Assembly (NCBI RefSeq): GCF_024112395.2
Contig: NZ_CP078013.2
Coordinates: forward strand, 2,604,001-2,668,000
Direction of reading: 5' to 3'
Length of the DNA: 64,000 nucleotides
DNA from: Pseudomonas pergaminensis
Lineage (GTDB): Bacteria > Pseudomonadota > Gammaproteobacteria > Pseudomonadales > Pseudomonadaceae
Shown: positions 56,199 to 64,000 of the stretch, in pieces
How positions within the stretch are numbered: the stretch's first letter is position 1
Layout: each line of letters starts with the position of its first letter
Program-made: the position numbers and the translations under genes
Notes under the pieces: model-generated
Database searches by the model: none
What the model was told of the DNA's origin: nothing
What the model saw: only the letters and a program-made list of their open reading frames with translations

Positions 56199-57092
56199 AT
56201 GCCCGCAATCCGAATTGGCATCAACCCGATCTCCTGGAGCAACGACGACCTGCCGGCCCTGGGCGGTGAAACACCCTTGAGCACCGCCCTGAGCGAAGGC
56301 AAGGAAATCGGCTACGAAGGTTTTGAACTCAACGGCAAGTTCCCCAAGGACGCCAAGGGCGTCGGCGACGTATTGCGCCCTTATGAGTTGGCGCTGGTTT
56401 CCGGCTGGTACTCCAGCCGCCTGGCCCGGCGCTCGGTGGCTGAGGAGATCGAGGCCATCGCCGCGCATGTCGAGTTGCTCAAGCAGAACGGCGCGACGGT
56501 GCTGGTCTACGGCGAGGTGGCCGATTCGATCCAGGGCTCGCGCATTCGCCTGATCGAACGCCCACGTTTTCACAGCGAACAAGCCTGGCAGGACTACGCC
56601 GACAAGCTCACTGAACTGGCGCGCTTCACGCTGTCCCAGGGCGTGCGCCTGGCGTACCACCACCACATGGGCGCCTATGTCGAATCCCCGGAAGACATTG
56701 ACCAACTGATGCGCCGCACCGGTCCTGAAGTTGGCCTGCTGTTTGACTCGGGTCACTGCTACATGGGCGGCGGCGAACCTATCGAGGTGCTGCGCAAACA
56801 CATCGACCGCATTTGCCACGTGCACTTCAAGGACGTGCGCAAACCGGTGGTGCAACTGGCGCGCAACCAGATGTGGAGCTTTCCCGACTGTATCGTCAAC
56901 GGCACCTTCACCGTGCCCGGCGACGGTGATATCGACTTCGCCGAATTGCTCGATGTGCTGCTGGCCGCCCAGTACCAAGGCTGGCTGGTGGTGGAGGCCG
57001 AGCAGGACCCCGCCGTGGCCCCCAGCTATATCTATGCGAAAAAAGGCTACGACACCTTACGTGCGCTTCTGAATGAGAGGGCCGGACAATGA
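56199..57092 (+). CDS. iolE: Myo-inosose-2 dehydratase
   Basis: A 297-residue TIM-barrel enzyme that dehydrates 2-keto-myo-inositol. INPISWSNDDLPALGGETPL is the family start; YHHHMGAYVESPEDIDQLM, LLFDSGHCYMGGGEP and HVHFKDVRKPV carry the metal-binding His, Asp and Glu residues. AAAGGTG precedes the ATG. iolB begins in its stop codon (ATGA). Confidence 0.95.
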   Translation: MPAIRIGINPISWSNDDLPALGGETPLSTALSEGKEIGYEGFELNGKFPKDAKGVGDVLRPYELALVSGWYSSRLARRSVAEEIEAIAAHVELLKQNGATVLVYGEVADSIQGSRIRLIERPRFHSEQAWQDYADKLTELARFTLSQGVRLAYHHHMGAYVESPEDIDQLMRRTGPEVGLLFDSGHCYMGGGEPIEVLRKHIDRICHVHFKDVRKPVVQLARNQMWSFPDCIVNGTFTVPGDGDIDFAELLDVLLAAQYQGWLVVEAEQDPAVAPSYIYAKKGYDTLRALLNERAGQ

Positions 57093-57877
57093 GCTTGTTG
57101 GTCAAAAGCAGCAAACGCGGGAAAACCATGGTCGCCCTCGAAGCCGGGCGCCTGGAGTACGTGGGCTTTGCCGCCTACCGCCTGAGCCTGGGCGAAACCC
57201 TGCCGGTCAGCGCCGGCGACCAGGAGCTGTGCCTGGTGCTGCTCAGTGGGCGGGTGAACATCGAAGGCGAAGGCTTCAACTGGCAGAACCTCGGGGATCG
57301 CCATTCGGTGTTTGAAGAAAAATCCCCCTTCGCCGCCTACCTGCCGCCGGGCACCGATGCCCAGGTCACAGCCTTGAGCGATGTGCAGATTGCCGTGTGC
57401 GCCGCCCCGGGCGGCGAGGGCTACGAGCCACGCCTGATCCGTCCGGAAAACTGCAAGCGCAGCGTGCGTGGCAAAGGTGCCAACACCCGCTACGTGTGCG
57501 ACATCCTGCCCGACAGCGAGCCGGCCCATTCGCTGCTGGTGGTGGAGGTGCGTACGCCGTCCGGGCATTCGTCGAGCTACCCGCCGCATAAGCACGACAC
57601 CGACGACCTGCCGCACCAGAGCTTCCTTGAAGAGACCTACTACCACCAGATCAACCCACCCCAGGGCTTTGTGTTCCAGCGGGTGTACACCGACGACCGC
57701 AGCATCGACCAGGCCATGGCTGTGGAAAACAGCGACCTGGTGGTGGTGCCCAAGGGGTATCACCCGGTCAGCGTCCCGTATGGCTACGAGTCCTATTACC
57801 TCAATGTCATGGCCGGCCCCAAGCGCGCCTGGCACTTCCACAACGACCCGCAGCACAGCTGGCTGCTGGACCTCTAA
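57089..57877 (+). CDS. iolB: 5-deoxy-glucuronate isomerase
   Basis: A 262-residue bicupin that converts 5-deoxy-D-glucuronate to 5-dehydro-2-deoxy-D-gluconate. The C-terminal cupin has SYPPHKHDTDDLPHQSFLEE with the metal-binding His and Glu, and GYHPVSVPYGYESYYLNVMA plus WHFHNDPQHSWL close the site. The ATG overlaps iolE by four bases. The product goes to IolC. Confidence 0.95.
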   Translation: MSLLVKSSKRGKTMVALEAGRLEYVGFAAYRLSLGETLPVSAGDQELCLVLLSGRVNIEGEGFNWQNLGDRHSVFEEKSPFAAYLPPGTDAQVTALSDVQIAVCAAPGGEGYEPRLIRPENCKRSVRGKGANTRYVCDILPDSEPAHSLLVVEVRTPSGHSSSYPPHKHDTDDLPHQSFLEETYYHQINPPQGFVFQRVYTDDRSIDQAMAVENSDLVVVPKGYHPVSVPYGYESYYLNVMAGPKRAWHFHNDPQHSWLLDL

Positions 57878-57903
57878 TCAGCGGTTTTGGACGGAGAACA
57901 ACA

Positions 57904-58725
57904 ATGAAGTCGCCTCTACGTTTTGCCCTTAACCGCATGGTCGCCCCCCATTTGTCCCTGCCGGATTTCATTCAGTTGGCCGCCACGCTCAAGTGCGATG
58001 CGATCGAGATCCGCAACGACCTGGCGGACAAACAAATCGAATTCGGTACCCCGGCCAGCCGCGTGCGCGAACTGTGCGCGGTGCAGGGCATCACCGTGCT
58101 GTCGATCAACGCGCTGTACCCCTTTGATGTGTGGAACGACGAACGCCGGGCCCAGGCGATCAAACTGGCGACCTATGCCCGTGAATGCGGCGCACAGGGC
58201 CTGGTGATGTGCCCGTTCAATGAGCCGGGCGACACGCGCAGCGAAGCCCAGCGCGCGGCCGGGTTGCGCACGGCCTTGAGCGAATTGGCGCCGATCCTGC
58301 GCGAGTACGGGGTTCTCGGCTTTATCGAGCCCCTGGGTTTTGAAGAGTGTGCCCTGCGCCGCAAGCGCGTGGCGGTGGAGGCGATCAAGTCCATTGGTGG
58401 CCTGGATGTGTTCCGCCTGGTGCACGACACCTTCCATCATCACCTGGCCAGCGAGCATGAGTTCTTCCCGGAACTGACTGGACTGGTGCACATCTCCGGC
58501 GTGGAAGATGCCGAGGCGCCGCTGAACGCGATTCGCGACGGCCACCGCGTGCTGGTGGGCGAGGGTGACATCCTCGGCAACGCGGCGCAGATCGACACCT
58601 TGCTTAGCACCGGCTACAGCGGCTACCTGTCATTTGAGCCGTTTGCCGAGAGCGTGCACGGCCTGGCCGATATCCAGCAAGCGTTGGGCGCGAGCATTGC
58701 CCACCTGGAAAAGTCCCTGGCATAA
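57904..58725 (+). CDS. iolI: TIM-barrel isomerase (IolI-like)
   Basis: A 273-residue xylose isomerase-like TIM barrel. ALNRMVAPHLSLPDFIQLA and IEIRNDLADKQIE begin the barrel; FIEPLGFEECALRRK, LVHDTFHHHLASEHEFFPE (in part) and LVHISGVEDAE hold the metal-site Glu, Asp and His. Its best match is 2-keto-myo-inositol isomerase (IolI), which links D-chiro-inositol to the pathway; IolH is the alternative. A ribosome site GGAGAACAACA precedes the ATG. Confidence 0.8.
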   Translation: MKSPLRFALNRMVAPHLSLPDFIQLAATLKCDAIEIRNDLADKQIEFGTPASRVRELCAVQGITVLSINALYPFDVWNDERRAQAIKLATYARECGAQGLVMCPFNEPGDTRSEAQRAAGLRTALSELAPILREYGVLGFIEPLGFEECALRRKRVAVEAIKSIGGLDVFRLVHDTFHHHLASEHEFFPELTGLVHISGVEDAEAPLNAIRDGHRVLVGEGDILGNAAQIDTLLSTGYSGYLSFEPFAESVHGLADIQQALGASIAHLEKSLA

Positions 58726-58737
58726 CGCAAACCAAAG

Positions 58738-58826
58738 GTAGGCGCTGGCTTGCCGGCGATAGCGATCGATCAGATATGAATTCACTGCCTGACCCACCGC
58801 TATCGCAGGCAAGCCAGCTCCCACAC
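58738..58826. repeat. Paired REP elements between iolI and iolD
   Basis: GGTAGGCGCTGGCTTGCCGG (left) and GGCAAGCCAGCTCCCAC (right) form the inverted pair, with CGATAGCG and CGCTATCG as an inner stem. Confidence 0.8.
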
Positions 58827-58855
58827 TGGAGTTGTATTCACACAAGGTGCAAGTG

Positions 58856-60787
58856 ATGACCACAACACGATTGACCATGGCCCAGGCCCTGGTGAAGTTC
58901 CTGGATAACCAATACATCGAAGTCGATGGCGTGCAGAGTAAGTTTGTCGCCGGAGTGTTCACTATTTTCGGCCACGGCAATGTGCTGGGCCTGGGCCAGG
59001 CCCTGGAGCAGGACAGTGGTGACCTGGTGGTGCACCAGGGGCGCAACGAGCAGGGCATGGCCCATGCGGCCATCGGTTTCGCCAAGCAGCACCTGCGCCG
59101 CAAGATCTACGCGTGCACCGCCTCCGTAGGCCCGGGCGCCGCCAACATGCTCACCGCCGCTGCGACCGCCACGGCTAACCGCATCCCGTTGTTGCTGTTG
59201 CCCGGTGATGTCTACGCCAGCCGCCAGCCCGACCCGGTGCTGCAACAGATCGAACAGTTCCATGACCTGAGCATCAGCACCAACGATGCCTTCCGCTCAG
59301 TCAGCAAGTACTGGGACCGCATCAACCGCCCCGAACAGTTGATGACCGCCGCGATCCACGCCATGCGCGTGCTCACCGACCCGGCCGAAACCGGCGCCGT
59401 GACCCTGGCATTGCCCCAGGATGTGCAGGCCGAGGCCTGGGATTATCCGGATTATTTTCTGCAGAAACGCGTGCACCGCATCGAGCGTCGCCCGGCGACC
59501 GCCGCGATGATCGGTGATGCAATGGCGGCGTTCCGCGGCAAGCGCAAGCCGCTGATTATCTGCGGTGGTGGGGTGAAGTACTCCGGCGCCAATGCCGCGT
59601 TGCAAGCCTTTGCCGAGCGGTTTGATATTCCCTTCGCGGAAACCCAGGCGGGCAAGAGCGCCGTGGTTTCCAGCCATCCGCTGAACGTCGGCGGGATCGG
59701 TGAAACCGGCTGCCTGGCGGCGAATCTGCTGGCGCCCGAAGCGGACCTGATCATTGGGATCGGCACGCGCTACACCGACTTCACCACCTCGTCCAAATCG
59801 CTGTTCAAGCACGCAGACGTGAAGTTTCTCAACCTCAATATCAACCCCTGTGACGCCCTGAAACTGGACGGTGTGCAGGTGCTGGCCGACGCGCAGGTCG
59901 CCTTGAAGGCACTGGCAGATGCCCTCGGCGATTACCGTTCCGGTTGGGGCGCGCAGATTAGTGAGGCCAAGGCGCAGTTGGAGGCCGAAGTGGACCGCGT
60001 ACACCACGTGGAATATGCCGGCGACGGTTTTGTGCCTGAGGTCGACGACCACCTGGACCGCGCGGTGCTGCGTGAATTTATCGAGTTGACCGGTTCGTGC
60101 CTGACCCAAAGCCGCGTGCTGGGTGTATTGAATGAAACCCTGGCCGACGACGCCATCATCGTCGCCGCCGCCGGCAGCCTGCCCGGCGACCTGCAGCGCG
60201 CCTGGCGCAGCAAGGGCGTGAACACCTACCACGTCGAGTACGGCTATTCGTGCATGGGCTACGAGATCAACGCCGCCCTGGGCGTGAAACTCGCCGAGCC
60301 GAGCAAAGAGGTCTACGCCTTGGTCGGCGACGGCTCCTACATGATGCTGCACTCGGAGCTGGCCACCTCGGTCCAGGAGCGGCGCAAGATCAACGTGGTA
60401 CTGCTCGACAACATGGCGTTCGGCTGCATCAACAACCTGCAGATCGGCAATGGCATGGACAGCTTCGGCACCGAGTTCCGCTTCCGCAACCCCGAGAGCG
60501 GCAAGCTCGACGGCGGCCTGGTGCCGGTGGACTTTGCCATGAGCGCGGCGGCCTATGGCTGCAAGACCTACAAGGTCAGCACCGTGGAGCAACTCGAAGC
60601 GGCGCTGGCGGATGCGCGTACTCAAACGGTTTCGACGCTGATCGATATCAAGGTGCTGCCCAAGACTATGGTCCACGGCTACCTGTCGTGGTGGCGGGTA
60701 GGCGTGGCGCAGGTGTCCACCAGCGAACGCACGAATGCCGCCGCGAAAAAACTCAACGAACACCTGGCGAAGGCCCGGCAGTACTAA
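58856..60787 (+). CDS. iolD: 3D-(3,5/4)-trihydroxycyclohexane-1,2-dione hydrolase
   Basis: A 643-residue thiamine diphosphate enzyme that opens the inositol ring. It has [20 protein letters not shown] (activating Glu), [20 protein letters not shown], a central Rossmann domain ([13 protein letters not shown]) and the cofactor motif [19 protein letters not shown] followed by [17 protein letters not shown]. The ATG at 58856 with AAGGTG upstream is the family start. The acid product goes to IolB. iolG follows after 18 bases. Confidence 0.95.
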   Translation: MTTTRLTMAQALVKFLDNQYIEVDGVQSKFVAGVFTIFGHGNVLGLGQALEQDSGDLVVHQGRNEQGMAHAAIGFAKQHLRRKIYACTASVGPGAANMLTAAATATANRIPLLLLPGDVYASRQPDPVLQQIEQFHDLSISTNDAFRSVSKYWDRINRPEQLMTAAIHAMRVLTDPAETGAVTLALPQDVQAEAWDYPDYFLQKRVHRIERRPATAAMIGDAMAAFRGKRKPLIICGGGVKYSGANAALQAFAERFDIPFAETQAGKSAVVSSHPLNVGGIGETGCLAANLLAPEADLIIGIGTRYTDFTTSSKSLFKHADVKFLNLNINPCDALKLDGVQVLADAQVALKALADALGDYRSGWGAQISEAKAQLEAEVDRVHHVEYAGDGFVPEVDDHLDRAVLREFIELTGSCLTQSRVLGVLNETLADDAIIVAAAGSLPGDLQRAWRSKGVNTYHVEYGYSCMGYEINAALGVKLAEPSKEVYALVGDGSYMMLHSELATSVQERRKINVVLLDNMAFGCINNLQIGNGMDSFGTEFRFRNPESGKLDGGLVPVDFAMSAAAYGCKTYKVSTVEQLEAALADARTQTVSTLIDIKVLPKTMVHGYLSWWRVGVAQVSTSERTNAAAKKLNEHLAKARQY

Positions 60788-60790
60788 TAA

Positions 60791-61816
<1,026 letters not shown>

Positions 61817-61841
61817 TTCACTGAAGAAACCCGGTTAAAAA

Positions 61842-61933
61842 CTGTGGGAGCTGGCTTGCCTGCGATGGCGGTTCATCAGTGTCAGATTCATTGCCTGACA
61901 CACTGCTATCGCAGGCAAGCCAGCTCCCACAGT
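61842..61933. repeat. Paired REP elements between iolG and the second dehydrogenase gene
   Basis: CTGTGGGAGCTGGCTTGCCT and AGGCAAGCCAGCTCCCACAG are perfect inverted copies; the pair takes up most of the 153-base gap. Confidence 0.9.
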
Positions 61934-61969
61934 TGAATTGGGTTTCCAGTTTAAATTAGGAGTGTATGT

Positions 61970-62998
61970 ATGCGAATTGGACTGGTTGGCTATGGCCATG
62001 GAGGGCGCTTCTTTCATGCGCCGCTGATTGCTACACTGCCCGGCGCCACGTTTGTTGGCGTCGTTACTCGCTCACTTGAACGCCGCCAGCAGTTGGCGAC
62101 TGACCATCCTGGTCTCAAGGCTTTCGATTCCATCGGCCAGATCGTCGAGGCGGGTGTCGACGCCTTGGTTATTTCCACCACCCTCAAAGGCCGCCCGGCC
62201 CTGGTGCTGGAAGCCATCGAACACGGCGTTACCGTGGTCAGCGACAAACCCTTCGCCGCCAACGCCGAACAGGCCCAGGCGCTGATCACTGCGGCCGAGC
62301 GCCAGGGCACGCTGCTCAGCGTGTATCAGAACCGGCGCTGGGATTCGGACTACCTGACCCTGCGCAAGCTCATCGACGCCGGTGCCCTGGGCAAAATCAG
62401 CCGCTTTGAATCCCGCGTGGAACGCTACAGCCCGCAAGCCGTAGGTAACGCCAGCGGTGGTGGCTGGCTGCGCGACTTGGGCAGCCATTTGGTCGACCAG
62501 GCGTTGCAACTGTTCGGCCCGGTAGATCGAGTGTTCGCCCAGCTGCATTACACCGCCGAACACCCCACGGTGGATCACGGCTTCTTTGTCTCCCTGACTC
62601 ATGCCAACGGCGTGATCTCCCATCTGTGGGGCAACGCCTTGCAAAACAGCCAGGCACCGCGTTTTCGCGTCAGTGGCAGCGCAGGCTGTTACACCGTCGA
62701 AGGCCTGGACGGTCAGGAAGAGGCGTTAATGGCCGGCAAGTCGCCGAAAACCGAAGGCGAGCACTGGGGTGCCGAAGAGCATCGACGCTGGGGCTGGTTC
62801 GAACAAGGTTCTGAGCGTGAGCGAGTACCTTCGGAAAAGGGCTGCTGGACGCAGTTCTATCGGCAGTTGCAACTGGCGGTGCAAGGGCAGGGGCCGTTGC
62901 CGGTGGACGCCTATGACGCGCTGGAAACCACCCGTATATTGGACGCCGCACGCCTGAGCGCCGAGCGCCAGCAGGTGGTTTCAACAAAAATAGAATAA
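61970..62998 (+). CDS. Gfo/Idh/MocA oxidoreductase (scyllo-inositol dehydrogenase-like)
   Basis: A 342-residue oxidoreductase of the same superfamily as IolG but another branch. IGLVGYGHGGRFFHAPLI and SDKPFAANAEQAQAL are typical of NADP-dependent IolW/YdgJ enzymes that interconvert scyllo-inosose and scyllo-inositol; GGWLRDLGSHLVDQALQLFG provides the active-site Asp/His segment. GGAG precedes the ATG. The context supports an inositol stereoisomer as substrate. Confidence 0.88.
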   Translation: MRIGLVGYGHGGRFFHAPLIATLPGATFVGVVTRSLERRQQLATDHPGLKAFDSIGQIVEAGVDALVISTTLKGRPALVLEAIEHGVTVVSDKPFAANAEQAQALITAAERQGTLLSVYQNRRWDSDYLTLRKLIDAGALGKISRFESRVERYSPQAVGNASGGGWLRDLGSHLVDQALQLFGPVDRVFAQLHYTAEHPTVDHGFFVSLTHANGVISHLWGNALQNSQAPRFRVSGSAGCYTVEGLDGQEEALMAGKSPKTEGEHWGAEEHRRWGWFEQGSERERVPSEKGCWTQFYRQLQLAVQGQGPLPVDAYDALETTRILDAARLSAERQQVVSTKIE

Positions 62999-63012
62999 AA
63001 TTCTAAAACAGG

Positions 63013-63041
63013 TTGATATGGAAATTATTTTCCAATAAAGT
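63013..63041 (+). promoter_or_regulatory. Sigma-70-type promoter of the inositol transporter genes
   Basis: TTGATA, 17 bases, TAAAGT: -35 and -10 boxes close to consensus, 310 bases before the binding-protein start. The long leader 63042-63350 holds one short reading frame and nothing else I recognise. Confidence 0.6.
63019..63034. promoter_or_regulatory. IolR operator TGGAAA-N4-TTTCCA inside the transporter promoter
   Basis: TGGAAATTATTTTCCA fits the operator before iolC. It sits exactly in the 17-base spacer between TTGATA (63013-63018) and TAAAGT (63036-63041), so bound repressor would block RNA polymerase. This indicates a second IolR-controlled start for the transporter genes. Confidence 0.75.
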
Positions 63042-63125
63042 CTTTTCCAGGTTGCATAAAGTACGTTCGGACTCGATCCGCACGGCTCAACAAAAACAAG
63101 ATCAAAAACAACCAGGTACCGTCAG

Positions 63126-63302
63126 ATGAAAATCTTCAACGCTGTACTGCGAGTTTTACGCCCTGCCCACACGCCACGCGGTCTGCCCCGCGCCCGGCCA
63201 TTCTACTTCTCCTTCCTTAATGTGCTGTGCGTCGAAAACCAAGGCGCGCTGGTCTGCTGTATTCCAGGCGCACCGGTGGTCCGGCTGCCTGCTGAGCTCT
63301 GA
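63126..63302 (+). CDS. Possible 58-residue reading frame in the transporter leader
   Basis: ATG to TGA reads MKIFNAVLRVLRPAHTPRGL and onward, rich in Pro, Arg and Cys, without clear family. The ribosome site is weak (no GGAG before the ATG; only GTCAG). It might be a leader peptide or chance. Listed because the 310-base leader is long and otherwise unexplained. Confidence 0.25.
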   Translation: MKIFNAVLRVLRPAHTPRGLPRARPFYFSFLNVLCVENQGALVCCIPGAPVVRLPAEL

Positions 63303-63350
63303 TAAACGCAACGTCCAAAAAACCAACAAGAAAGTGGAGACAGACCGTTC

Positions 63351-64000
63351 ATGAAGACCCCGATCCGTTTTACCGCGCTGGCCTTGTCCATGCTGCTCGC
63401 CAGCGGTGTTGCCTCGGCTGCCGACCTGAAGATAGGCGTGAGCATGTCCGCCTTCGATGACACCTTCCTCACCTACCTGCGCGAAGACATGGACAAGCAA
63501 GCCAAATCCTATCCCAAGGGCGATGGCGTGCAGCTGCAGTTCGAGGACGCCCGCGCCGATGTGGTCAAGCAACTGAGCCAGGTCGAAAACTTTATCAGCC
63601 AGAAAGTCGACGCGATCATCGTCAACCCGGTGGATACCGCGTCGACGGCCAACATCATCAAGGCCGCCACCGCAGCGAAAATCCCGCTGGTGTTCGTCAA
63701 CCGTCGTCCTGACAGCCCGACACTGGCACCAGGCGTCGCGGCGGTGACCTCCGATGACGTCGAGGCCGGCAAGCTGCAGATGCAGTACATCGCCGAAAAG
63801 CTTGGCGGCAAAGGCAACATCGTGATCCTGCTGGGTGACTTGGCAAACAACTCCACCACCAACCGTACCAAGGGTGTGAAGGAAGTCCTGACTAAGTACC
63901 CAGGCATCAAGATCGAGCAGGAGCAGACCGGTATCTGGCTGCGTGACAAGGGCATGACCCTGGTCAACGACTGGCTGACCCAGGGCCGCGACTTCCAGGC
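63351..64000 (+). CDS. Inositol ABC transporter substrate-binding protein, 5' part
   Basis: The gene runs off the window; 216 residues are visible. Signal peptide MKTPIRFTALALSMLLASGV ends near ASA; then ADLKIGVSMSAFDDTFLTYL begins a periplasmic-binding fold of the ribose/inositol class (IbpA-like). VDAIIVNPVDTASTANIIKA, PLVFVNRRPDSPTLAPG and IVILLGDLANNSTTNRTKG hold expected ligand-site Asp, Asn and Arg residues. GTGGAG lies 12 bases before the ATG. It should bind myo-inositol; ATPase and permease genes are expected just beyond the window. Confidence 0.9.
   Translation, partial: MKTPIRFTALALSMLLASGVASAADLKIGVSMSAFDDTFLTYLREDMDKQAKSYPKGDGVQLQFEDARADVVKQLSQVENFISQKVDAIIVNPVDTASTANIIKAATAAKIPLVFVNRRPDSPTLAPGVAAVTSDDVEAGKLQMQYIAEKLGGKGNIVILLGDLANNSTTNRTKGVKEVLTKYPGIKIEQEQTGIWLRDKGMTLVNDWLTQGRDFQ

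Overview
The window is about 61% GC, densely coded and free of rRNA, tRNA, insertion sequences or CRISPR arrays. Codon use, REP-type repeats (GTGGGAGCGGGCTTGCTCGCG and relatives) and gene content all point to the Pseudomonas fluorescens group. The species call is inference from gene content, not from a marker gene.

Region 1 (1-20.7 kb) is an exopolysaccharide locus. A plus-strand chain carries a flippase C-terminus, acetyltransferases, glycosyltransferases, a Wzy-like polymerase, the GDP-L-fucose pathway (gmd, fcl, a GDP-mannose hydrolase and ManC) and a WcaI-like transferase. It is followed by a YjbEFGH/Gfc-like secretion module with a Wza-like export lipoprotein embedded in it. A WcaJ-like priming transferase and three unusual regulators lie on the minus strand: a receiver-like/winged-helix protein with Glu at the phospho-acceptor position, a degenerate EAL protein, and a winged-helix protein. 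The set resembles the colanic-acid-like capsule locus known in P. fluorescens SBW25. The best candidate for an under-described system is this regulatory trio plus the hybrid export module.

Region 2 (21-31.2 kb) is a patchwork of regulators and small enzymes: a hot-dog thioesterase, two GlxA-type regulators, a secreted protein made of ten 13-residue repeats, a pirin, two convergent winged-helix/STAND ATPases whose 3' ends overlap (one appears truncated), an AraC protein and a LysR protein.

Region 3 (31.5-40.5 kb) holds an AhpD-like protein, a TonB-dependent receptor, and an acetoin catabolic unit: an SDR acetoin/diacetyl reductase, AcoR, and AcoA, AcoB and AcoC. A sigma-54 promoter and shared TGAGAC-N5-GTCTCA inverted repeats suggest AcoR control of both the SDR gene and acoABC.

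Region 4 (40.5-52.9 kb) holds a polyamine utilisation module (AraC regulator, gamma-glutamylpolyamine synthetase, PotF-like binding protein, PuuB-like oxidase), a LysR/aldo-keto reductase/SDR/SRPBCC cluster, an OmpR-type two-component system, a membrane protein with a 24-residue membrane peptide behind it, and a decayed gene.

Region 5 (52.9-64 kb) is a myo-inositol catabolic operon: an RpiR-type repressor divergent from iolC, E, B, I, D, G, a second dehydrogenase, then the start of an inositol ABC transporter that runs off the window. GGAA-N6-TTCC operators sit upstream of iolC and of the transporter. iolA is not in the window.
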